Assembly (NCBI GenBank): GCA_016719945.1
Contig: JADJYE010000002.1
Span: forward strand, 838,129 to 902,128
Length of the DNA: 64,000 bases
Direction: 5' to 3'
DNA from: Polyangiaceae bacterium
GTDB taxonomy: Bacteria > Myxococcota_A > Polyangia > Polyangiales > Polyangiaceae
Shown: piece by piece, positions 7,041-15,374 of the stretch
How positions within the stretch are numbered: position 1 is the stretch's first letter
Layout: every line of letters starts with the position of its first letter
Program-made: the position numbers and the translations under genes
Notes under the pieces: model-generated
Database searches by the model: none
What the model saw: only the letters and a program-made list of their open reading frames with translations
What the model was told of the DNA's origin: nothing

Positions 7041-7831
7041 GGATCGCCGCGCTGTTCGTCCACCCGATCAAGTCGGGGCGCGCCGTGGAGGTCGAGCGCG
7101 CCGGCGTGACGGGGCTCGGGCTCGAGCACGATCGACGCTTCATGGTCGTCGACCCTCGAGGTCGCTTCGTCACCCAGCGGGAGCACCCCGCGCTCGCGCG
7201 GGTGTCGGCGCACGTCGAGGGCAGCGAGCTGCACCTCGTCGGCGACGATCGCCGCGAGGTGGTCGTGCCGACCAAGGGGCCCGGCGACGTCGTGCGCGCG
7301 TCGGTGTGGGGCGATGACGTCGAGGCGATCGACTGCGGGGCCGCGGCGGCCGGGCTGCTCACCAACCACCTCGGCACGCCGGCGAGGCTCGTGCGCATGG
7401 GCGCCGACACCGCGCGTCCCGTCGACCCGGTGCACGGTCAGCCGGGCGACCTCGTGTCGTTCGCCGACGGCTTCCCGCTGCTCATCGTCACCCAGGCGTC
7501 CATCCGGGCGGTGCTGGCCGCGGCTGGCGCGGCGCTCGACGCGCGTCGCTTTCGGCCCAACGTCGTCGTGGAGGGGGCCGCGGCCTTCGACGAGGACGGC
7601 TGGCTCGAGCTGCGGCTCGGGCAGGTTCGCGTCGATATCGTCAAGCCGTGCGGGCGGTGCGCGGTGGTCGACGTCGACCCCGATCTGGGGGAGCGGGCTC
7701 CCGGGGTGCTCGCGGAGCTCGGGCGTACGCGCAAGCGCGGCGGCAGCGCCATCTTCGGCCAGAACGCCATCCCGCGGGGGGAGGGCACCCTCCACGTCGG
7801 CGACGAGGTCGTCGTGACGCGGAGGGCGTGA
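7037..7831 (+). CDS. MOSC domain-containing protein (YcbX/mARC-like)
   Basis: This 264-residue protein has an N-terminal MOSC_N beta-barrel (IAALFVHPIKSGR, GLEHDRRFMVVDPRGRFVTQR) and a C-terminal MOSC domain with the conserved Cys region IVKPCGRCAVVDVDP and the ending FGQNAIPRGEGTLHVGDEV. MOSC proteins bind the molybdenum cofactor, with the conserved Cys as Mo ligand (C214 or C217 region), and YcbX-type members reduce N-hydroxylated bases with electrons from a partner. No ferredoxin domain is fused here. The coupled thioredoxin-fold protein immediately upstream could supply thiol reductant; this is inference. GTG at 7037 overlaps the upstream stop. Confidence 0.9.
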   Translation: MRIAALFVHPIKSGRAVEVERAGVTGLGLEHDRRFMVVDPRGRFVTQREHPALARVSAHVEGSELHLVGDDRREVVVPTKGPGDVVRASVWGDDVEAIDCGAAAAGLLTNHLGTPARLVRMGADTARPVDPVHGQPGDLVSFADGFPLLIVTQASIRAVLAAAGAALDARRFRPNVVVEGAAAFDEDGWLELRLGQVRVDIVKPCGRCAVVDVDPDLGERAPGVLAELGRTRKRGGSAIFGQNAIPRGEGTLHVGDEVVVTRRA

Positions 7832-7846
7832 CCGCGGCTGCCCGGG

Positions 7847-9988
7847 CTACTCCTCGACCTTCTTCTCGAGCTCCTGGAGCTCGCGATCCATCGCCTTGCT
7901 CCGCGCCTTGAAGGAGAAGAGGGCGATCGCCGGGAAGAACGTCATCGGGTAGTTGAGGCTCCTCGCCTCGAGCTTCACGGCGTCGTCCTCGAGCGTAACG
8001 AGCGTCGAATATCCCGAGGTGATGCGATCGTCGCCCTCGAGGATGAGCGCGTCCACCGGGAAGCCCTTCTTGCGCGCCATGCGCTTGGCGTCCGACTTGC
8101 CCTTGAGGAACGTCCGCAGCATGCGGCCGGTGTCGACCCACACCAGGGCCTGGGACTTCGGCTCGAGCGCGCCGAGCGCGCGCTTGTGGGCCTTGTCCGA
8201 CTTGAGCATGTCGCCTTCCCCGTCGAACGCCTCGCGCAGGCGATCGACCCGCTTCTTTCCGCCGCCCGCGACGAACAGGTACTTCTCCTCGATGATCTCG
8301 ACGCGCACGGTGATCGTCACCTCGTCGTCGTCGGATCCTCGGCCCTCCTCGTCGGAGCTCCGCTTGTTCGGCGTCACCGTCAGGCTGAAGCCGTTGTCGA
8401 TCTTCTTGATCGACAGCTCGCCCTTCTCGTCGGCCTCCTCGGCCTTCTGCTTGGCCGACTTCACGATCTTCTCGGCGGCGCCCGCGTCGCGCAGGTGGAC
8501 GATGGCGACCACGCCGAGGTTGTCGGCGATCTCCCCCGGCTCCTCGGCGATCGCCGCGTTCATCAGCTTGTCGTCGCCCGCGCCGGCGATCACCATCTGG
8601 TCGCCCACGGCGTCGAGCACCGTGTCGAGGTTGAACCCGGCCTTCTCTTCCATCTGCTCGAGCTCCTTGGTGAGCTCCTCGGCGGCCTCCTCGTCGAACC
8701 CGCGCACCGTCTTCTCGAGCGCCTTGCGCCAATCTTTCCCGGACCCCTTGAGCTTCGTCGCGACGGCCATGTACGCGAACGTGTCGGCCGGGAGCTTCTC
8801 GTACAGATCGAGGTCGACCGCCTCGGGCATGAGGTCCGAGTAGTCCTTGATCTTCTTGCCGCGCAGCTCTCCGCGCATGACGCCGATCAGGCCCTCGTCG
8901 TCGAAGCGCATCGAGGTCGTCGCGCCGGGGACGTCGTCGAAGAAGTCCTTCTTCCACTCCTCCATCGCGGTGGGATCGAAGTACTCGAGCAAGGTCGAGC
9001 TCGGCTCCCACTTCACCGCGGCGACGTGCTCGTTGTCCTTCGCGAGGCTCTCCTTGCTGCCGTCGACGACCTTGCCGATCTCCTTCACCATCTCGGGGTC
9101 GCCGTACACGAGGAGGCTCTCCTCTTCGAACCACACGGCGATGTCCTCGCGCGCCTTCGCCTTCGCCTCCTCCTCCTCCTCCTCGGCGGACTTCTCGCGG
9201 GGCTTGTCGTCCTCCAGCTCCTTCGGCAGCTCGAAGCGGTAGACGCCCATGTCGTCGAACAGCTCCTGCCAGGCCGTGCGTTCGTCGCGATCACCGCGGT
9301 CGTCGCTGGCCTTCAGCTTGCGCCGGGAGAGGCGGTAGCGCGTGCCTCCGGCGAAGGAGCCGTCCTTCTTGAAGCGGTTGCCTTCGAACAGCGGGTCGAT
9401 GGCCTCCGCGTCGGAGACCTTGAGCAGCACGGCCGTGAAGCTCGACCGGTAGTCCCCCTTCTCGGGCTCCGGGTTCATCTTGATCGCGACGGCCGTCGAC
9501 CGCAGGCTCTCGATCAACTCCTTGGCCTCGTCCTTCTTGAGATCGAAGGAGTCCGCGAGGGCGTCGGTCACCTCCTCGCTCATCTCCTCGAGATCGAGCT
9601 CCTTGTCGTCGAGGCAGTCGACGCCCTTGAGGGACAAGAAGAGCTTCGGCAGGCTCGGCGCCTCCAGGTAATAGACCGTGTCCTTCGGTGCGTACTTGGC
9701 GAGCTCGGGGCCCGACGCGCGCCACCAGAACCAATACGCGGCGAAGGCGGCGCCCGTGATGGCGACGACCGTGGCCACCAGACCGATGAGCAGGCCCTTC
9801 TTGGGCAGCGGCTTCTTGGCCGGCGGAGGCGTCGCCTGGGCGATCGGCTCACCGACCACCGTCGCTCCAGCGGGGACACCGGCGCTCAGCTGCGTCGCGC
9901 CGTAGGCGTCAGCGTGTTGGCCCTCGGGCTGGGGGCCGTGGCTGCCAGGGATCGTGAAACCGGGGCCGGGCCCTTGCGGTCCGCTCAT
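7847..9988 (-). CDS. Membrane-anchored acidic protein, DUF3352-like layout
   Basis: The product has 713 residues. It has a cytoplasmic Pro/Gly-rich N-terminus of about 70 residues, one transmembrane helix (LLIGLVATVVAITGAAFAAY) and a large outside part that is strongly acidic, with Lys/Glu coiled-coil runs near residues 255-275. The exported region starts with ELAKYAPKDTVYYLEAP and repeats alpha/beta units such as DTFAYMAVATKL and QALVWVDTGRML. This resembles the DUF3352 layout in which a TM anchor is followed by two similar halves beginning with a protein-level or energy statement like PADTF. Function is unknown. Relative 23700-25100 has the same plan (TM plus an AVPAGALAVITADV start). A start with a good ATG and no operon partner suggests a single gene. 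Confidence 0.7.
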   Translation of the reverse strand: MSGPQGPGPGFTIPGSHGPQPEGQHADAYGATQLSAGVPAGATVVGEPIAQATPPPAKKPLPKKGLLIGLVATVVAITGAAFAAYWFWWRASGPELAKYAPKDTVYYLEAPSLPKLFLSLKGVDCLDDKELDLEEMSEEVTDALADSFDLKKDEAKELIESLRSTAVAIKMNPEPEKGDYRSSFTAVLLKVSDAEAIDPLFEGNRFKKDGSFAGGTRYRLSRRKLKASDDRGDRDERTAWQELFDDMGVYRFELPKELEDDKPREKSAEEEEEEAKAKAREDIAVWFEEESLLVYGDPEMVKEIGKVVDGSKESLAKDNEHVAAVKWEPSSTLLEYFDPTAMEEWKKDFFDDVPGATTSMRFDDEGLIGVMRGELRGKKIKDYSDLMPEAVDLDLYEKLPADTFAYMAVATKLKGSGKDWRKALEKTVRGFDEEAAEELTKELEQMEEKAGFNLDTVLDAVGDQMVIAGAGDDKLMNAAIAEEPGEIADNLGVVAIVHLRDAGAAEKIVKSAKQKAEEADEKGELSIKKIDNGFSLTVTPNKRSSDEEGRGSDDDEVTITVRVEIIEEKYLFVAGGGKKRVDRLREAFDGEGDMLKSDKAHKRALGALEPKSQALVWVDTGRMLRTFLKGKSDAKRMARKKGFPVDALILEGDDRITSGYSTLVTLEDDAVKLEARSLNYPMTFFPAIALFSFKARSKAMDRELQELEKKVEE

Positions 9989-10068
9989 CGTGCGTGCTCC
10001 TCCCCCCGCGCGCCGGCGCGTGGTGCCGCGTCATACGCTCCATGTCCGAGAATGTCGATTGGCGGCCG

Positions 10069-10106
10069 AAAAACGACGACGGCGCCCGGGGGGGCGCCGT
10101 CGTCGT
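10069..10106 (-). terminator. Rho-independent terminator of the OmpA/TSP3 gene
   Basis: A perfect 14-bp inverted repeat (arms 10073-10086 and 10093-10106, loop CGGGGG) is followed on the minus strand by TTTTT (10069-10073). It lies 23 bp past the stop of the OmpA-family gene and before the next minus-strand gene, so it separates their transcripts. Confidence 0.85.
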
Positions 10107-10128
10107 GCGAGCTGTGTTGGCCCGTCGC

Positions 10129-11901
10129 TCAGGGCTTCTTCGCCGGCTCCGGCGCGATGGGCGTCGCGGCGGGCGGCGTGACCGGCAGCGGCCCGGTCGC
10201 CGGGGCGGCGGGGTTCAGCACCGGCTTCGGCTTCTTCTCGAGGACGACGAACTGCACGCGGCGGTTCTTCTGACGGCCCGCGTCGTCCTTGTTGTCCGCG
10301 ATGGGCTTGTCGGGGCCGAAGCCCTTGCCGACCATGCGACCCGCCTCGACGCCGCGCTTCTCGAGCGCCTTGCGGACCGAGTCGGCGCGGTCCTGGCTGA
10401 GCTTCTTGTTCAGCGCGGCCGAGCCCTTGTTGTCGGTGTGGCCTTGGACCTCGAGCTTGAGGATCTCGGGGTGCTCCTTCAGGACCTGTGCGACCGAGTC
10501 GAGCAGCGGATCGCTGGCCGGCTTGATGGTCGCCTTGCCCGTGTCGAACTGCACCTGCTCGAGGATGATGATCTCGGTGTCGGTCACGCGGACGAGCTTC
10601 GGACAGCCGCGCTTCGTGGGGTCGGCGTCGTCGACGCCCTTCTCCTGCGGGCACGCGTCCTGGTCGTCTCGGAAGCCGTCGCCGTCGGTGTCGGGCGGGC
10701 AGCCGTTCGTCTTCGGGTCCTCGGTCTTCACGCCCGCGATGTCGACGCACGCGTCCAGCTCGTCGATCACGCCGTCGCCGTCCTTGTCGGACGGGGGCGG
10801 GCAGCCGTTCTTCTTGGGATCGGGGTCGGCGATGCCCGCCACCTCGGGGCACGCGTCGAACTCGTCGAAGATGCCGTCCTTGTCCTTGTCGGACGGGGGC
10901 GGGCAGCCGTTCTTCGCGGGGTCGGGGTCGGGGACGCCCGCGACGGTCGGGCACGCGTCGACGGCGTCGAGGATGGTGTCGAGGTCCGTGTCCGCCGGCT
11001 TCGGGGGGGCTTCCTTCTGGATCTTCGTGCGCTCGAAGCCGATGGCGAAGCCGGCGCGGAAGCCGATCATGCCGGCGTTGCCGGCGCCGGCCGCGCAGCC
11101 CTCCAGCGTGTCCTCGCTGAGCAGATAGTAGTCGGGGCCGAACTCGCCCCACAGGATCGCGCCCGACACCAGCGCGACCTCGGCGCCGACGGCGCCCTTC
11201 ATGGCGAAGCCCGCACCGCCGGTGCCGTCGCACTGGCTCGAGAGGGTGTTGCTGGGGTTCGACAGGTCGATCTCGACGCTGTCGCTCTCGAGGCCTTGCC
11301 AGGTCGGGCCGCCAGCGATGTTCACGTACAGCGCGACCGGGTCGAAGCGCAGCGGATAGGCGCGGGCGTCGATCCAGAGGGTGTTCATGTCGCGGAACGT
11401 CGTGCGGTAGGAGACCTCGTCGATGTCGGCGCGATCGCGGTCGAGATCGGCGTGCTCATAGCCGACGCCGAAGCCGAACCAGCGGATCGGGCGGAAGATC
11501 GCCGTGACGCCGACCCGGATGCCGTTGCGGGCCGAGACCTCGCCGGCGGCGGCCGGCGGATCGTTGAAGCGGTGGCCGAGGCCGAGGTGGCCGAAGATCG
11601 CGAAGCCCATGTTCGCGTCTTTTTCGCCGGTGTTCCAGGCGACCCAGCCGTCTTCGCTGGTCGTGCCGCTGGTGTCCGTGGTGGGCCCTGAGCTCGTCGC
11701 CCCGGCCGTCGCGGTCGCCTCTACGGCGAGCGGCGTGGGCGGCTGCACCACGGCGCCGACGCTCGTCTTCGCGGCTGCGCTCGGGGCCGGCGAGGGGGCG
11801 CCGGCGGCGGCAGCGGGGGCGTCGTCGGCGAGCGCCGTGATCGGGAGTCCCGCACAAAGGAGCCCGGAGGAGAGGGCGAGAGAGAACCTGCGAAGGGTCA
11901 C
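10129..11901 (-). CDS. OmpA-family outer-membrane protein with thrombospondin type-3 repeats
   Basis: This is a 590-residue exported protein. A signal peptide (MTLRRFSLALSSGLLCAGLP) and an Ala/Pro linker precede an N-terminal beta-barrel of about 200 residues. About four calcium-binding thrombospondin type-3 repeats follow (DTDLDTILDAVDACP, DKDKDGIFDEFDACP, DKDGDGVIDELDACV, DTDGDGFRDDQDACP). The end is an OmpA_C peptidoglycan-binding domain: VQFDTGKATIKPAS, EVQGHTDNKGSAALNKKLSQ, GKGFGPDKPIADN and QKNRRVQFVV. The family ties the outer membrane to peptidoglycan. A Pro-rich tail follows the domain. It has its own terminator at 10069-10106. A long stretch (11902-12057) before the gene holds TTGACG boxes but no convincing full promoter. 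Confidence 0.93.
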   Translation of the reverse strand: MTLRRFSLALSSGLLCAGLPITALADDAPAAAAGAPSPAPSAAAKTSVGAVVQPPTPLAVEATATAGATSSGPTTDTSGTTSEDGWVAWNTGEKDANMGFAIFGHLGLGHRFNDPPAAAGEVSARNGIRVGVTAIFRPIRWFGFGVGYEHADLDRDRADIDEVSYRTTFRDMNTLWIDARAYPLRFDPVALYVNIAGGPTWQGLESDSVEIDLSNPSNTLSSQCDGTGGAGFAMKGAVGAEVALVSGAILWGEFGPDYYLLSEDTLEGCAAGAGNAGMIGFRAGFAIGFERTKIQKEAPPKPADTDLDTILDAVDACPTVAGVPDPDPAKNGCPPPSDKDKDGIFDEFDACPEVAGIADPDPKKNGCPPPSDKDGDGVIDELDACVDIAGVKTEDPKTNGCPPDTDGDGFRDDQDACPQEKGVDDADPTKRGCPKLVRVTDTEIIILEQVQFDTGKATIKPASDPLLDSVAQVLKEHPEILKLEVQGHTDNKGSAALNKKLSQDRADSVRKALEKRGVEAGRMVGKGFGPDKPIADNKDDAGRQKNRRVQFVVLEKKPKPVLNPAAPATGPLPVTPPAATPIAPEPAKKP

Positions 11902-12057
11902 GATGGCCTCAAGGGTTTCTGGCTCGCCTGGCGAGCAGGCGGGCGGGTGGGGGCGCTGCTACACGCTCCGATTCGCAGGCTTTACGTCAAACCGCGGCTC
12001 GCTGAAAGTCCAACCTGATCAAGACAGGGTGCGGCGGCCCGAGGCCGTTCCGTCGGG

Positions 12058-12681
12058 TCAGGGGCACTTATCGGCGCAGACCTTGGCCTCGCCCTGCTTG
12101 CACGTCGGCTCGCAGCCCGGACCATTGGGCTGGACCGTCTTGTACGCGGGCGAGACGGTGCCGTCGGCGAAGCGCTTTCCGTCCTTGGTGACCGTGATCT
12201 TGAGCTCGGTCGGCGGCTCTCGGAAGCGCAGCGGACCGAAGGCCTGCTCGGCCAGCGGTTTGTCGCAGCCCACCTCCTTCACGTCGACCCCCACGTCGCC
12301 CTTGCACGTCGTGCTGTGCCCCTTGTCGCACGCGGGGAGGGGGAGCTTGAGCTCGCAGGTGGTCTTCTTGCCGTCGGCGACGACGTCGATCTTGTAGGAG
12401 CCCTTGCCGAAGCCGGTCTTTGCGGGGACGACCTCGACCGTGAGGCCCCCCATACAGCCCATCTTGGTGCACACCTTCGCGGTCGGATCCGCGGTGGGGA
12501 CCGAAGACGCGGTCGGCGCGGCGGTCGCGGTCGGCGTCACCGTGGCCTTGGCCGTCGCCTGCCCGTTGCCGTTGTCGTCCCGCTGCATGTTGTCCTCTGC
12601 GGGCGGCGTGTTCGAAACGTTGACGGTGCAGGCGGCTGCTGCCGTCGCGGCGGCGAGGAGGAGGGCGCGGGTCGCTGACAT
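12058..12681 (-). CDS. Lipoprotein with Thr/Ala-rich linker and Cys-rich C-terminal domain
   Basis: This is a 207-residue lipoprotein: signal MSATRALLLAAATAAAAC (AAAC lipobox), a short Asn/Asp stretch, a low-complexity Thr/Ala/Pro linker, then a domain of about 135 residues with ten Cys. The domain contains VEVVPAKTGFGKGSYKIDVV, TCELKLPLPACDKG, ELKITVTKDGKRFADG and a Cys-rich end (GPGCEPTCKQGEAKVCADKCP). The repeated KVCTKMGC...CEPTCKQG elements suggest disulfide bonding. No enzyme motif is visible; the fold resembles uncharacterised myxobacterial envelope proteins. The ATG at 12681 is set by the signal peptide. The gene is divergent from the Clp-like ATPase, with 88 bp between. Confidence 0.75.
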   Translation of the reverse strand: MSATRALLLAAATAAAACTVNVSNTPPAEDNMQRDDNGNGQATAKATVTPTATAAPTASSVPTADPTAKVCTKMGCMGGLTVEVVPAKTGFGKGSYKIDVVADGKKTTCELKLPLPACDKGHSTTCKGDVGVDVKEVGCDKPLAEQAFGPLRFREPPTELKITVTKDGKRFADGTVSPAYKTVQPNGPGCEPTCKQGEAKVCADKCP

Positions 12682-12769
12682 GAGACCCCGTTTCCTAGGT
12701 GAGCTGCGCGCCGTGCGCAAGGCGTCCGATAGTTGGCCTGCACCGCGTGGGCGTGACAACTGAGGGCCC

Positions 12770-15367
12770 GTGGCGACGACCGAACGATCGGAGAGTGAGC
12801 TCGCATCCTTGAAGCGCGTGGCGAGCGAGCTCGCCGCCGGGCGCAAGGAGCGCCCGACGACCGTGCACCTGCTCGCGGCGGTGGCCGGTCGCGCGGGGGT
12901 GGCGTCGCGCCTGCTCGTGGATCGCGGCCTCGACAAGGAGGGGCTGCTCAAGGCGGGGCGCAGCTTCGACGAGGAGATCCCGGACGCGCTCGAGCGGGCC
13001 CTCGCCCACGCGCGGGACGTCGCCAAGCGGTCGCGCGGCGCGGTGTCGACCGACGGCACGGACCGGCGACAGCCCTCCATCTCGCCCGACTCCAAGCTCC
13101 TGCTGCTCGAGGCCTCCTCGCTGCACTTGCTGGTCGCGCTGCTCGGCGAGCGACGCTTCGCTGCGTTTCGCGCGCTCGCGCTCTCCGGCGTCGACGCCGT
13201 GCGCCTCAGGTCGTCCGCGCTCACGCTCGCGATGGGCGTGGTCCCCGCTCGCAGGGAGGTCGTCCGCGCCGAGCTGGCCCCTCGGCCCGCGCTGGCGCCG
13301 GCACGCTCGCCTGCGCCTGCGCCCGCGCGCTCGTCGGCGCCGCCGCTCGCTCCCCCGCGGGGCGGGCCCACCGTCGTTCCGCTGCTGCCACCCGCGCTCC
13401 CGCGCGGGGCCACGCCTCAGGAGAAGAGCCCGCCGCACCGGCACCGGGCGTCGCGCCGGAGGCACGAGCCCACGGGCACCGCGAAGCCGGTCTCGACGGC
13501 GCCTCCGGCCTCGTCTCGGCCCAGCGCTGCGCCTCCGTCGAGCCCACGGGGCGACCGCGCGGGCCGACCGAACGGCGCCCGGCCAAGCGCGAAGCTCGAC
13601 CCGGATATCGCGCCGCTCATCTCCGCGATCGCGCTCGAGCGCGCGCCCTCGGAGCACCCGCGCGTCGTCGCGCGTGAGGACGAGATCGAGCGCGCCCTCG
13701 ATGTGCTCGCCAAACACCGCGGGAACGCGCCGTGCCTCGTAGGCCCCGCCGGCGTCGGAAAGAGCAGCGTGGGCGCCGCGCTCGCCGGGGCGCTCGCGCG
13801 GGACGGGGAGCGGCTCGTGGAGGTCCCCGCGTCCGCGCTGGTCGCCGGCACGGGGGCGCGAGGGGCGCTCGCCGAGCGGATCTCCACGCTGTTCGAAGAG
13901 GCCCGCAAGCTGGGCTCGGTGGTCGTGTTCGTCGACGATCTCCACGAGCTGCTCGCCGCGGGGGACGAGGCGGTCGCCGAGCTGAAGGTGCAGCTCGGCC
14001 GAGGCGACGTCCGCTTCGTGACCGCGACCAGCACGGAGAGCTACCGGCGGCTCGTCGAGGCCGACCCTCAGCTGTCTCGTCGCCTCGTCGCGCTCGAGCT
14101 CGAGGAGCCGGACGAGGAGGACGCGTTCCTCATGGTGCGCGCGGCCGCAGCTCAGCTCGAGCCGCACCACGGCGTCCGCTATGACGTCGAGGCGCTGGCC
14201 GCCGCCGTCGGCTGGTCGATCCGATATCTTCCCAGCCGGGCCCTCCCCGACAAGGCCATCGGCGCGCTCGACTACGCAGGCGCGCGCGTGAAGCGCACCA
14301 AGCGCAACGACGCTTTGCCCGGGCCCCGCACGGTCGGGCTCGCGGAGCTCGCCGAGGCGATGAGCGAGCTCGCGAGCGTCCCCAGGGAGCGGCTGCTCGA
14401 GACCGACCGCCAGCGGATGCTCGGTCTGGAGGCCTACCTCGCCAAGCGCGTCGTGGGCCACGTCGGCCCCCTCTCGAAGATCGCAGGCCAGCTGCGCAAG
14501 AGCGCGGCGGGCCTGCAAGGCTCACGCCCGCTCGGGTCGTTCTTGCTGGTCGGCCCGACCGGCGTCGGCAAGACCGAGACCGCCAAGGCGCTCGCAGAGG
14601 CGCTGTTCGGCGCCTCCGACGCGATGACGCGCGTCGACCTCTCCGAATACGCGGAGGCGCACGCCGTCGCGCGCCTGATCGGCGCGCCGCCGGGGTACGT
14701 CGGGCACGACGCGGGAGGGCAGCTGACCGAGGCGGTCCGTCGGCGCCCGTACCAGGTGCTCTTGCTCGACGAGATCGAGAAGGCGCACGAAGAGGTGCTC
14801 CTCGCCTTCCTGCAGGTGCTGGACGAGGGGCACATGACCGACGGCCGAGGGCGGCGGGTCGACTTCTCGAACGTGGTCGTCGTCTGCACGTCGAACCTGG
14901 GCTCCCGGGACGTGACGTCGGCGGCGCGCGGCAAGGCGGTCGGCTTCGCGCGCGCCGGCGGGCCGAGCACCGAAGGCCTGTCGGACATCGCGGTGCAGTC
15001 CGCCAAGAAGGCGCTGCCCCTCGAGCTCTTCAACCGCTTCGACGAGGTCCTGTTCTTCGCTCCGCTCTCGCGCCCCGAGATCGCCAAGGTCGCGCGCTAC
15101 GTGCTGTCCGAGCTCAGCGACGCCCTCGCGGCGCGCGACGTCCGGCTCGAGATCGAGGACGCGGTGGTCGAGCGGCTGCTCGACGCAGGCGGCTATGACC
15201 CTGAGCTGGGCGCGCGCCCGATGAAGAGGACCGTGGCGAGGCTCGTGGAGGGGCCCATCGCGGAGCTCATCCTCAAGGGGGAGCTGCCGAGCGGCTCGGT
15301 GGCGCTGGTCGGCGTGGAGGGAGACGAGATCGTCGTCGACTCGATGCGCGCGCGCGCCTCGGCCTGA
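12770..15367 (+). CDS. ClpA/ClpC-like AAA+ unfoldase with long Pro/Ala linker
   Basis: The protein has 865 residues with two AAA+ modules and no ClpB-type middle domain. Residues 1-150 resemble a degenerate double Clp-N domain (RPTTVHLLAAVAGRAG, ASSLHLLVALLGERRF). Residues 165-275 are a long Pro/Ala/Arg linker. D1 has Walker A GPAGVGKSS near residue 325 and a Walker B reading VVVFVDDLHEL, with Asp replacing the catalytic Glu. D2 has GPTGVGKTE near residue 595, Walker B LLLDEIEKAH, GAPPGYVGHDAGG as pore loop and the C-terminal ELGARPMKRTV sensor-2 region. KAVGF in D2 lies where the ClpP-docking [LIV]GF tripeptide occurs, so it may feed a ClpP-type peptidase. The linker length and D1 substitution suggest a divergent specialised paralogue. 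It stands alone and is followed by a convergent MFS gene. Confidence 0.88.
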   Translation: MATTERSESELASLKRVASELAAGRKERPTTVHLLAAVAGRAGVASRLLVDRGLDKEGLLKAGRSFDEEIPDALERALAHARDVAKRSRGAVSTDGTDRRQPSISPDSKLLLLEASSLHLLVALLGERRFAAFRALALSGVDAVRLRSSALTLAMGVVPARREVVRAELAPRPALAPARSPAPAPARSSAPPLAPPRGGPTVVPLLPPALPRGATPQEKSPPHRHRASRRRHEPTGTAKPVSTAPPASSRPSAAPPSSPRGDRAGRPNGARPSAKLDPDIAPLISAIALERAPSEHPRVVAREDEIERALDVLAKHRGNAPCLVGPAGVGKSSVGAALAGALARDGERLVEVPASALVAGTGARGALAERISTLFEEARKLGSVVVFVDDLHELLAAGDEAVAELKVQLGRGDVRFVTATSTESYRRLVEADPQLSRRLVALELEEPDEEDAFLMVRAAAAQLEPHHGVRYDVEALAAAVGWSIRYLPSRALPDKAIGALDYAGARVKRTKRNDALPGPRTVGLAELAEAMSELASVPRERLLETDRQRMLGLEAYLAKRVVGHVGPLSKIAGQLRKSAAGLQGSRPLGSFLLVGPTGVGKTETAKALAEALFGASDAMTRVDLSEYAEAHAVARLIGAPPGYVGHDAGGQLTEAVRRRPYQVLLLDEIEKAHEEVLLAFLQVLDEGHMTDGRGRRVDFSNVVVVCTSNLGSRDVTSAARGKAVGFARAGGPSTEGLSDIAVQSAKKALPLELFNRFDEVLFFAPLSRPEIAKVARYVLSELSDALAARDVRLEIEDAVVERLLDAGGYDPELGARPMKRTVARLVEGPIAELILKGELPSGSVALVGVEGDEIVVDSMRARASA

Positions 15368-15374
15368 CCGGCCG

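Noticed and set aside
8186..10273. Plus-strand 695-codon open frame
   Set aside because: Antisense shadow of the DUF3352-like gene; composition is Leu/Arg/His-rich with no domain.
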